Assembly (NCBI GenBank): GCA_024691145.1 | Contig: JAILNW010000121.1 | Span: 1-7,149 of the forward strand | DNA: 7,149 nt | Reading direction: 5' to 3' | From: Lachnospiraceae bacterium | GTDB taxonomy: Bacteria; Bacillota; Clostridia; Lachnospirales; Lachnospiraceae | In this document: positions 1 to 5,834 of the stretch, piece by piece | How positions within the stretch are numbered: the first letter of the stretch is position 1 | Layout: every line of letters starts with the position of its first letter | Program-made: the position numbers and the translations under genes | Notes under the pieces: generated by a model | Database searches by the model: none | Told to the model about the DNA's origin: nothing | What the model saw: the letters and a program-made list of their open reading frames with translations, nothing else

Positions 1-187
1 AACAATATGGGGTTACAAATAGGTTACATATATAACAAAAAATCCAAAAAAATGATAAAAATCGACAAGTAATTATAATTTTTTGAAAAACTAAGAAGTT
101 AATATGAATTGATATACAATTCAATAAAAATATATAAATTGTATTTAAGAATATACTATTTAACAACAATTCTTAAGAAAAAATTTC
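1..187. other. AT-rich non-coding region with small repeats
   Basis: No plausible gene on either strand. It holds two direct copies of GGTTACA (11-17 and 22-28) set 11 bp apart, about one helical turn. A 7-bp inverted repeat, TGAATTG/CAATTCA, lies at 105-123 with a 5-nt spacer, and an 8-bp inverted repeat, TTAAGAAT/ATTCTTAA, at 145-176. The arms contain almost no G or C, so these are unlikely to be intrinsic terminators. They could be operator sites for the promoter just downstream, but in DNA this AT-rich they could also arise by chance. Confidence 0.35.
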
Positions 188-216
188 TTTACGATATTGA
201 AGAATTATGCTATAAT
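188..216 (+). promoter_or_regulatory. Sigma-A-type extended -10 promoter for the DUF1385 gene
   Basis: A perfect TATAAT box at 211-216 is preceded by TGC at 208-210, an extended -10, and by a TTTACG -35-like box at 188-193 with 17-nt spacing. It faces the gene starting at 276 and would give a leader of roughly 50 nt. An AAGAAA/TTTCTT dyad at 175-189 touches the -35 box. Confidence 0.7.
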
Positions 217-275
217 CTATGGTATGAGTGTGAGTTAGTTAAATTTTTATCATGAAAATGTGGAGGATTAGATAA

Positions 276-1340
276 TTGAAAGAAACTAAAAAAAGAACCT
301 CTATTGGTGGCCAGGCTTTAATGGAAGGCGTTATGATGCGTGGTCCAAAGAAGACAGCCATTGCAATTAGATTAGAGAATGGTGATATAGTTTTAGAAAA
401 ATGGGACAACAAGGTTAATAACAGACATAAGTTTTTTAAGTTGCCCTTTGTCAGGGGAATATTTAATTTTATAGATTCTATGAGAACGGGGTATCTTGCT
501 ATTACACGTTCTGCAGAGTTATCTGAGATTGAAAGCCTTGAACAGTATCATAAAGCAATTGAAAGCGGAGAACTTAGTGATATTAAGGACATTACAAGTA
601 AAGATAATAATGAAGAACATATCAGCTTAAAGAATCATGAGAACAAGAAAAAAGCAGATAAAGAAGAGGGAAAGGATAAGAAAGTAACAGCAAAGGATGC
701 AGCATATGGCATGGCAGCAGCTGTGGGAGTAGTATTTGGTACGGTTTTATCTGTATTTTTATTTATATATCTTCCGACACTTTTCTTTAACTTTATAAAG
801 AAAGCAGTTCCTGCCATGGACACAAGGGTTATGCAGTCTGTATGTGAAGGACTTATAAAGATTATTATTTTCCTGGCATATATGTATCTTATGTCTCTTA
901 CAAAGAGCATGAAGAGAGTATTTATGTACCATGGAGCGGAACATAAGACTATATTCTGTTATGAACATGAGATGGATCTCACTGTTAACAATGTTAAAAA
1001 GCAAAGCAGATTTCATCCAAGATGCGGTACATCATTTATAGTTATTATGCTTATTATAAGTATAGGTATTGCAATGTGTATTCCACATTCCATACCAACA
1101 CTTTTAAGAGTTTGTATTAAGATATTACTTCTTCCTATCACTATGGGAATAGGATATGAAGCTATTAAACTTGCAGGAAGAAAAGATAATACATTTACAA
1201 AGGTTATGTCTGCTCCGGGATTGTGGATGCAGCGTATATCAACTAAGGAACCAGAGGAAGATTACATGATACAGTGCGCAATTATGGCATTTAATGAGGT
1301 ACTTCCTGGTGATGACAGCGATTGCCTTGACTGCAAGTAA
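276..1340 (+). CDS. DUF1385 (YqhQ-like) integral membrane protein
   Basis: Member of the DUF1385 family (B. subtilis YqhQ), which is sometimes called a predicted metal-dependent enzyme but has no settled function. The family signature GGQALMEGVMMRGP is at residues 11-24. Further His/Cys-containing blocks are YHGAEHKT (about 218-225) and HPRCGTSF (247-254), plausible metal or catalytic sites, and a conserved-looking C-terminal stretch starts at APGLWMQR (313-320). Membrane segments lie near residues 146-174, 189-207, 253-270 and 278-296. The start is TTG: a stop codon (273-275) sits directly upstream in frame, TGGAGGA (261-267) is well placed, and any later ATG would cut the signature. Residues about 100-140 form a Lys/Glu-rich hydrophilic linker before the first membrane segment. 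The last residues carry a CxxC (C350, C353). It is followed 32 nt later by the beta-helix gene, probably in one transcript. Confidence 0.93.
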   Translation: MKETKKRTSIGGQALMEGVMMRGPKKTAIAIRLENGDIVLEKWDNKVNNRHKFFKLPFVRGIFNFIDSMRTGYLAITRSAELSEIESLEQYHKAIESGELSDIKDITSKDNNEEHISLKNHENKKKADKEEGKDKKVTAKDAAYGMAAAVGVVFGTVLSVFLFIYLPTLFFNFIKKAVPAMDTRVMQSVCEGLIKIIIFLAYMYLMSLTKSMKRVFMYHGAEHKTIFCYEHEMDLTVNNVKKQSRFHPRCGTSFIVIMLIISIGIAMCIPHSIPTLLRVCIKILLLPITMGIGYEAIKLAGRKDNTFTKVMSAPGLWMQRISTKEPEEDYMIQCAIMAFNEVLPGDDSDCLDCK

Positions 1341-1372
1341 TTATGACATTTATAACAGAAAGGACAGATTTG

Positions 1373-2041
1373 ATGAAAGAACAATTAAGAATATCTGAAT
1401 TATTTGATCTTAATGAAACTATTGCAAAGGACATTTTTGAGGGAGCAGAGTATCCATGGGAGGTACTTCCTAAGATTTCTGAGTTTATTGTTAAACTTGG
1501 TAATACTTTATCAGAAGATGAATATGAGAAAAGAGGAGAGAATATCTGGGTTGCCAAAGATGCAGATGTTGCTCCTACAGCATTTCTTAACGGACCATTA
1601 ATTATTGGAAAGGGTGCAACTGTAAGACACTGTGCATTTATAAGAGGCAATGCCATTGTTGGTGAAGGAGCAGTTGTAGGTAACTCAACAGAACTTAAGA
1701 ATGTTATATTATTTAACAAAGTTCAGGTTCCACACTATAATTATGTTGGTGATTCTATACTTGGTTTTAAATCACATATGGGAGCAGGTTCTATTACTTC
1801 CAATGTTAAGTCTGATAAAACCCTTGTTACTATAAAGGATGGCAGTGAGAAATACGAGACAGGACTTAAGAAGATGGGTGCTGTTCTCGGTGACAACGTT
1901 GAGGTTGGCTGCAATAGTGTTCTTAATCCTGGAACAGTTGTAGGAAGATGCTCTAATATTTATCCATTATCAATGGTAAGAGGTTTTGTGCCAGCAAACA
2001 GCATATATAAAAAGCAATCAGAGATTGTTGAAAAACAATAA
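1373..2041 (+). CDS. Left-handed beta-helix protein, GlmU C-terminal-like
   Basis: This 222-residue protein has imperfect hexapeptide repeats of the [LIV]-G-x(4) type from about residue 57 to 203 (for example IIGKGA, IVGEGA, VLGDNV), so it should fold as a left-handed parallel beta-helix. The central stretch VPHYNYVGDS followed by MGAGSITSN closely resembles the acetyltransferase half of GlmU, including a His (H121) at the position of the catalytic His. The GlmU nucleotidyltransferase domain is absent; the N-terminal 55 residues are instead a short helical region. Such proteins are often annotated as UDP-N-acetylglucosamine pyrophosphorylase-related, but by sequence this one would be an acyltransferase or sugar-nucleotide-binding protein. 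I chose ATG 1373 over the in-frame ATG 1343 because AAAGGA (1359-1364) lies 8 nt before 1373, whereas 1343 falls 2 nt after the previous stop without its own ribosome site. The last codons overlap the next promoter. Confidence 0.85.
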   Translation: MKEQLRISELFDLNETIAKDIFEGAEYPWEVLPKISEFIVKLGNTLSEDEYEKRGENIWVAKDADVAPTAFLNGPLIIGKGATVRHCAFIRGNAIVGEGAVVGNSTELKNVILFNKVQVPHYNYVGDSILGFKSHMGAGSITSNVKSDKTLVTIKDGSEKYETGLKKMGAVLGDNVEVGCNSVLNPGTVVGRCSNIYPLSMVRGFVPANSIYKKQSEIVEKQ

Positions 2042-2056
2042 TAATTGGTGTATAAT
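2028..2056 (+). promoter_or_regulatory. Sigma-A promoter for the Fe-S scaffold operon
   Basis: TTGAAA (2028-2033) and TATAAT (2051-2056) are separated by 17 nt, close to consensus. The -35 box lies inside the last codons of the beta-helix gene. Transcription would start near 2063, giving a leader of about 135 nt before the ATG at 2198. Confidence 0.78.
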
Positions 2057-2104
2057 AGTAGGGATGGTTACTTTTATGTCTGTAACATGGGGAGAGATAA
2101 AAAA

Positions 2105-2146
2105 ATGATAGTTAATTCCGGCTGTTTTGACACATTTAAGGTATAA
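2105..2146 (+). CDS. Possible 13-residue leader peptide
   Basis: A short open frame encodes MIVNSGCFDTFKV and stops at TAA (2144-2146). It is preceded by GGGGAGAG (2089-2096) about 8 nt before its ATG, a credible ribosome site for such a short frame. An in-frame ATG at 2087 would add six residues but would lose that site. It sits wholly within the putative leader of the Fe-S scaffold operon. Its Gly-Cys codons (2120-2125) and its stop codon lie in opposite arms of a hairpin, the arrangement expected of a ribosome-controlled leader. Its single Cys is suggestive next to an Fe-S assembly gene. It is too short to prove from one sequence and may be chance. Confidence 0.3.
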   Translation: MIVNSGCFDTFKV

Positions 2147-2154
2147 CAGCCTGG
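2118..2154 (+). promoter_or_regulatory. Leader hairpin upstream of the Fe-S scaffold gene
   Basis: GGCTGTT (2120-2126) pairs with AACAGCC (2145-2151). CC (2118-2119) and GG (2153-2154) extend the stem across one bulged T, and the loop is about 18 nt. It is the most GC-rich element in the leader. No T-run follows, so it is not a terminator by itself. A second, weaker dyad, GTTAC/GTAAC (2067-2071 and 2082-2086), precedes it. Possible roles are mRNA stability or translation-dependent regulation. Confidence 0.5.
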
Positions 2155-2197
2155 ATATTATGATATAACTAATAACTTAATTGAAAGGAGTTTCACA

Positions 2198-2890
2198 ATG
2201 ATTTATTCACATGAAGTAGAAATGATGTGTCCTGTAGCTCAGGGTGTTAATCACGGAGCTGCACCAATCCCAGAGGAAGCAAAATGGGTTAAAGCAAAAG
2301 AAATTAAAGATATTTCAGGTTTCACACACGGTATAGGATGGTGTGCACCACAGCAGGGAACTTGTAAGTTAACTCTTAATGTTAAAGAGGGTATTATCCA
2401 GGAGGCTCTTGTAGAGACTATCGGATGTTCTGGTATGACTCATTCAGCAGCTATGGCTTCTGAGATTCTTCCAGGAAAGACTATTCTTGAAGCATTAAAC
2501 ACTGACCTTGTTTGTGATGCTATCAATACAGCTATGAGAGAATTATTCTTGCAGATAGTTTATGGTAGATCTCAGTCAGCATTCTCTGAAGACGGACTTG
2601 CAGTAGGTGCAGGACTTGAAGATCTTGGAAAAGGTTTAAGAAGCCAGGTTGGTACTATGTATGGTACTTTAAAGAAGGGTCCTCGTTATCTTGAGATGGC
2701 AGAGGGATATGTTACTGGTATAGCTCTTGATGAGGATGATCTTATTATCGGATATCAGTTCATCAACTTCGGTAAGATGATGGATTTCATCAAAGCCGGT
2801 GACGATCCAGCAACTGCTATGGAAAAAGCTAAAGGTCAGTATGGTAGAGTTGCAGATGCAGCTAAGATTATTGATCCAAGAAAAGAATAA
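2198..2890 (+). CDS. NifU/IscU-like Fe-S cluster assembly scaffold protein
   Basis: This 230-residue cytosolic protein is related to the NifU N-terminal / IscU scaffold family, which assembles Fe-S clusters on conserved cysteines before transfer to target proteins. The segment from GCSGM (76-80) through GKTILEAL (93-100) matches the IscU block around its second cluster cysteine, making C77 a likely ligand. CAPQQGTCKLTL (49-60) fits the first ligand region, with C56 preferred and C49 extra. C106 and C11 are other candidates. A third cysteine at the exact IscU spacing is not evident, so cluster chemistry may differ. The protein is much longer than IscU (about 130 residues) because of a distinctive C-terminal half. 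ATG 2198 has AAAGGAG (2184-2190) 7 nt upstream. It is followed 19 nt later by the GGGtGRT gene, with which this subtype typically occurs. Confidence 0.9.
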   Translation: MIYSHEVEMMCPVAQGVNHGAAPIPEEAKWVKAKEIKDISGFTHGIGWCAPQQGTCKLTLNVKEGIIQEALVETIGCSGMTHSAAMASEILPGKTILEALNTDLVCDAINTAMRELFLQIVYGRSQSAFSEDGLAVGAGLEDLGKGLRSQVGTMYGTLKKGPRYLEMAEGYVTGIALDEDDLIIGYQFINFGKMMDFIKAGDDPATAMEKAKGQYGRVADAAKIIDPRKE

Positions 2891-2909
2891 TTAAGGAGGG
2901 CATAAGAAG

Positions 2910-3920
2910 ATGGCTTTATTTGAATCATATGAGAGAAGAATTGATAATATTAATGCTGTTTTAAACAGCTATGGAATAGCTTCTATCGAAGAAGCAGAGA
3001 AGATTACAAAAGATGCCGGACTTGATGTTTACAACCAGGTTAAGGGTATCCAGCCTATATGTTTTGAGAACGCTTGCTGGGCATACACTGTTGGTGCTGC
3101 AATCGCTATCAAAAAAGGCTGTAGAAGAGCAGCTGATGCTGCAGCAGCTATAGGTGAAGGTCTTCAGGCTTTCTGTATCAAGGGTTCTGTTGCTGACCAG
3201 AGAAAAGTTGGTCTTGGACATGGTAACCTTGGTAAGATGCTTTTAGAGGAAGAGACTGAGTGTTTCGCATTCCTTGCTGGTCATGAGTCATTCGCAGCAG
3301 CTGAGGGTGCTATCGGTATCGCTGAGAAAGCTAACAAAGTTAGACAGAAACCATTAAGAGTTATTCTTAACGGTCTTGGAAAAGATGCTGCACAGATTAT
3401 CTCAAGAATCAACGGATTTACTTATGTTGAGACTGAGATGGATTATTTCACTGGAGAAGTTAAAGAAGTATTCAGAAAATCATACTCTGATGGTCTTAGA
3501 GCAAAGGTTAACTGCTACGGTGCAAATGATGTTACTGAAGGTGTTGCAATCATGCACAAAGAGAAAGTTGATGTTTCTATAACTGGTAACTCAACTAACC
3601 CTACAAGATTCCAGCATCCAGTTGCAGGTACTTACAAGAAAGAATGTATCGAGCAGGGCAAGAAGTATTTCTCAGTAGCATCAGGTGGTGGTACTGGTAG
3701 AACACTTCATCCAGATAACATGGCTGCAGGTCCAGCTTCTTATGGTATGACTGATACTATGGGACGTATGCACAGTGATGCACAGTTCGCTGGTTCTTCA
3801 TCAGTTCCTGCACACGTAGAGATGATGGGACTTATCGGTATGGGTAACAACCCTATGGTTGGTGCTACAGTTGCTGTTGCAGTTGCAGTACAGGAAGCAT
3901 TTGATAATGGTAAGTGCTAA
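2910..3920 (+). CDS. GGGtGRT family protein
   Basis: The protein carries the motif that names the GGGtGRT family, GGGTGRT at residues 259-265, within a Gly-rich and very regular C-terminal half. Length is 336 residues, with no signal peptide; the Ala/Gly-rich segments look like soluble alpha/beta secondary structure rather than membrane spans. The biochemical function of the family is not known to me. Its habitual neighbour is the NifU-like scaffold seen here, which suggests a role in Fe-S or related metal metabolism. Several cysteines are spread through the chain (for example in PICFENACW, AFCIKG and KVNCYG) and could bind metal. AGGAGG (2894-2899) lies 10 nt before ATG 2910, and the gap from the previous stop is 19 nt, so the two genes are co-transcribed. 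Frequent AAC, TTC and ATC codons compared with neighbouring genes suggest high expression. The operon ends at the terminators just downstream. Confidence 0.92.
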   Translation: MALFESYERRIDNINAVLNSYGIASIEEAEKITKDAGLDVYNQVKGIQPICFENACWAYTVGAAIAIKKGCRRAADAAAAIGEGLQAFCIKGSVADQRKVGLGHGNLGKMLLEEETECFAFLAGHESFAAAEGAIGIAEKANKVRQKPLRVILNGLGKDAAQIISRINGFTYVETEMDYFTGEVKEVFRKSYSDGLRAKVNCYGANDVTEGVAIMHKEKVDVSITGNSTNPTRFQHPVAGTYKKECIEQGKKYFSVASGGGTGRTLHPDNMAAGPASYGMTDTMGRMHSDAQFAGSSSVPAHVEMMGLIGMGNNPMVGATVAVAVAVQEAFDNGKC

Positions 3921-3938
3921 TAAAATTGCTCCTTTTAT

Positions 3939-4003
3939 TATCGTTACTGGTTTTACAAGTTAATATAGATTTATACTAGTCAGTAACGATATTTTCTTTT
4001 TTT
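3939..4003 (+). terminator. Intrinsic terminator 1 after the GGGtGRT gene
   Basis: An 11-bp perfect stem, TATCGTTACTG (3939-3949) with CAGTAACGATA (3981-3991), has a 31-nt loop and is followed by TTTTCTTTTTTT (3992-4003). The long loop is unusual, but the stem and T-run fit intrinsic termination of the Fe-S operon. Confidence 0.75.
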
Positions 4004-4016
4004 ATATTAAAATCCT

Positions 4017-4060
4017 TAGAAGTGTCTGATACAAAAGTCAGGCACTTCTATTATTTTTTT
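4017..4060 (+). terminator. Intrinsic terminator 2, tandem
   Basis: TAGAAGTGTCTGA (4017-4029) pairs with TCAGGCACTTCTA (4038-4050), a 13-bp stem with one G-U pair and an 8-nt loop, followed by TTATTTTTTT (4051-4060). It is a textbook intrinsic terminator acting as backup to the one just upstream and insulating the next promoter, whose -35 box starts 2 nt later. Confidence 0.88.
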
Positions 4061-4061
4061 G

Positions 4062-4090
4062 TTGACCTACGATAAATTAGGGGGTAAAAT
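4062..4090 (+). promoter_or_regulatory. Sigma-A promoter for the PP2C / Met-rich operon
   Basis: TTGACC (4062-4067) and TAAAAT (4085-4090) are separated by 17 nt. Two further TATAAT hexamers (4091-4096 and 4101-4106) lie just downstream but lack a -35 at proper spacing. Start of transcription near 4097 would give a leader of about 60 nt before ATG 4157. Confidence 0.6.
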
Positions 4091-4156
4091 TATAATATAG
4101 TATAATTATGTTAATAGTAACGTTTTATGAAAATGGGTAGCAATTAGGAGGGTATT

Positions 4157-4930
4157 ATGAATTTTCTGACAACATTTTATGCAGACAAAGGACTAATAAA
4201 ACAGAATAATCAGGATAGCGTATGTATAAAGACTGCCAGAACTTATCACGGTAATGTTACAATGGCTATTGTATGTGATGGTATGGGGGGATTTGCCAAG
4301 GGCGAGCTTGCAAGTGCGACTGTTGTTAAGTCATTTGCAAACTGGTTTGATGAAGAACTTCCACGCCTGCTTAACGATGGACTTACTCCGGAACTTTTAA
4401 GAGAACGCTGGAATTATATAATTGATAGTAATAATTATAAGATATTACAATATGGCTCTAATAATAATCTAAAGCTTGGAACTACTATTGCCGGTTTATT
4501 TATTATGGATAATGAGTATATTGTTACGGTAAGTATTGGCGATAGCAGAGTTTATAAGATTAATGATGGTGTTTATCAGCTTACAGAAGATCAGACAATT
4601 GTACAGTATGATTTGAACTGCGGAAAGATTACAAGGGAGCAGGCAGAGAATGATCCTAGAAAGCATGTTCTTCTTCAGTGCATAGGCTCCACAAGCAATT
4701 TAAGACCTGCTTATCTTTGTGAGGATGTTATGCCGGACAGCATGTATCTCATTTGTACAGATGGATTTTGCAGTAAATTGAATAATAATGAATTAATGGA
4801 CTATCTTAATCCAAGATATAATATGGACGAGAATACAATGCAGCAGAAGTTGTCTAATCTTACACAGACTGTTAAGTCAAGAAAAGAAACAGATAATATA
4901 ACTTCTGTTCTTGTGAGAACTTGTATTTAG
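4157..4930 (+). CDS. PP2C-family serine/threonine protein phosphatase
   Basis: A minimal bacterial PP2C (PPM) phosphatase of 257 residues, the usual length for a stand-alone Stp/PrpC enzyme, which removes phosphate from Ser/Thr residues with two Mn or Mg ions. All metal-site motifs are visible: NNQD with D20, CDGMGG with D41 and G42, GDSRVY at 128-133, TDG with D202, and DNIT with D246. There is no transmembrane segment or sensor domain, so it is cytosolic. AGGAGG (4146-4151) lies 5 nt before ATG 4157. Unlike the common prpC-prkC arrangement, no Ser/Thr kinase gene is adjacent here. Instead the next gene, 37 nt downstream with its own strong ribosome site and no intervening terminator, encodes the Met-rich repeat protein, so the two are very probably co-transcribed. 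The substrate is unknown. Confidence 0.93.
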   Translation: MNFLTTFYADKGLIKQNNQDSVCIKTARTYHGNVTMAIVCDGMGGFAKGELASATVVKSFANWFDEELPRLLNDGLTPELLRERWNYIIDSNNYKILQYGSNNNLKLGTTIAGLFIMDNEYIVTVSIGDSRVYKINDGVYQLTEDQTIVQYDLNCGKITREQAENDPRKHVLLQCIGSTSNLRPAYLCEDVMPDSMYLICTDGFCSKLNNNELMDYLNPRYNMDENTMQQKLSNLTQTVKSRKETDNITSVLVRTCI

Positions 4931-4967
4931 TTATATTTTGGGCATGATTTTTTTGGAGGAATGATTT

Positions 4968-5657
4968 ATGGGATATATGGGTTATGGTAATGGAAATCCT
5001 AATAATCCACAATTCAATATGTATAATAATGGTATGCAGCAGGGAATGCCACCCCAGGGAATGAATAATGGAATGGGAGGCATGGGAAACCAGATGTCGC
5101 CGAATATGAATAATGGTATGCAGCAGGGAATGTCGCAGCAGGGAATGCCACCCCAGGGAATGAATAATGGAATGGGAGGCATGGGAAACCAGGTGCCACC
5201 GAACATGAATAATGGTATGCAGCAGGGAATGCCACCCCAGGGAATGAATAATGGAATGGGAGGCATGGGAAACCAGATGCCGCCGAATATGAATAATGGG
5301 ATGCAACAGGGAATGCCACAGCAGGGAATGCCACCCCAGGGAATGAATAATGGAATGGGAGGCATGGGAAACCAGATGCCACCGAATATGAATAATGGTA
5401 TGCAGCAGGGAATGCCATCCCAGGGAATGAATAATGGAATGGGAGGCATGAGAAACCAGATGCCGCCGAATATGAATAATGGATACCAGCAGGGCATGAA
5501 CGGAATGAATAATGGCATGTCTCAGGGAATGAATGGATATGGACAGCAGAATATGAATGGATATGGCAATCAGAGTATGCAGGGAAATTATATGGGACCT
5601 GGATACTTTGAAGTGATAAAAAGTGTTGTTTATACTGAAACAATGGAAGAAATATAA
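4968..5657 (+). CDS. Met/Gly/Asn/Gln/Pro-rich tandem-repeat protein
   Basis: I do not recognise this protein. Its 229 residues are built from a very restricted alphabet: by my count about 47 are Met (some 20%), and the rest is mainly Gly, Asn, Gln and Pro. Residues 20-169 are five tandem repeats ending in the pattern GNQMPPNM. From residue 1 to 213 the only charged residue is R162; charge appears only in the last 16 residues (E215, K218, E224, E227, E228). There is no signal peptide, membrane span or Cys, so an intrinsically disordered cytosolic protein is expected. The composition resembles prion-like or phase-separating low-complexity domains, and the dense Met could bind Cu(I) or respond to oxidation; these are inferences. 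GGAGG (4955-4959) lies 8 nt before ATG 4968. Long open frames on the opposite strand here are by-products of the repeat. The coupling to PP2C suggests a shared pathway. Confidence 0.85.
   Translation: MGYMGYGNGNPNNPQFNMYNNGMQQGMPPQGMNNGMGGMGNQMSPNMNNGMQQGMSQQGMPPQGMNNGMGGMGNQVPPNMNNGMQQGMPPQGMNNGMGGMGNQMPPNMNNGMQQGMPQQGMPPQGMNNGMGGMGNQMPPNMNNGMQQGMPSQGMNNGMGGMRNQMPPNMNNGYQQGMNGMNNGMSQGMNGYGQQNMNGYGNQSMQGNYMGPGYFEVIKSVVYTETMEEI
5025..5474 (+). repeat. Five in-frame tandem repeats of 84 or 99 bp
   Basis: The units are 5025-5108 (84 bp), 5109-5207 (99), 5208-5291 (84), 5292-5390 (99) and 5391-5474 (84). The longer ones carry an extra 15 bp encoding SQQGM or PQQGM. The strict alternation implies a 183-bp higher-order unit (28 + 33 residues) that was itself duplicated. 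Units are nearly identical in DNA, including silent sites; exceptions include Val for Met in unit 2 and Ser for Pro and Arg for Gly in unit 5. All lengths are multiples of three, so gain or loss keeps the frame. Confidence 0.93.
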
Positions 5658-5693
5658 AAAAGTAACAAAAATATAAAATATTTAAAAAAGGTA

Positions 5694-5723
5694 TTGCACA
5701 AATATTATTAGTAATGTTATAAT
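5694..5723 (+). promoter_or_regulatory. Extended -10 promoter for the membrane-anchored protein gene
   Basis: TTGCAC (5694-5699) and TATAAT (5718-5723) are 18 nt apart, with TGT at 5715-5717 making an extended -10. Transcription from about 5730 would give a leader of about 105 nt. That leader contains a weak stem, GTTAAT/ATTAAC (5736-5741 and 5762-5767), and a small GACTA/TAGTC hairpin (5783-5798). I do not recognise a known riboswitch in it. Confidence 0.7.
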
Positions 5724-5834
5724 TAATTAGCAACAGTTAATACTTTTAATTTGGGTGAGAGATTAACATTGTTATATTGGGGGACTATGTAATTAGTCGG
5801 GTTTCATGATTTTATTTGGAGGAGAAGAGGAAAA

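Noticed and set aside
145..189. Terminator of a gene left of the window
   Set aside because: The dyads there are almost pure A/T and no T-run follows, and the tail of an upstream gene is not visible.
252..275. Short frame encoding MKMWRIR just before the TTG start
   Set aside because: No ribosome site precedes it, it contains the ribosome site of the real gene, and seven codons are easily chance.
635..1719. Minus-strand open frames over the DUF1385 and beta-helix genes
   Set aside because: They lie opposite well-supported genes and have no recognisable domains or ribosome sites.
5025..5474. Possible CRISPR array
   Set aside because: The repeats are contiguous, in frame and coding, with no unique spacers.
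4872..5733. Long open frames on the minus strand across the repeat region, up to 239 codons
   Set aside because: They are by-products of a repeat whose units are multiples of three and so lack stops in several frames. They have no ribosome sites of note and overlap a gene with a strong one.
5730..5834. Riboswitch in the leader of the membrane-anchored protein gene
   Set aside because: The stems are short and AU-rich, and I recognise no conserved core of a known class.
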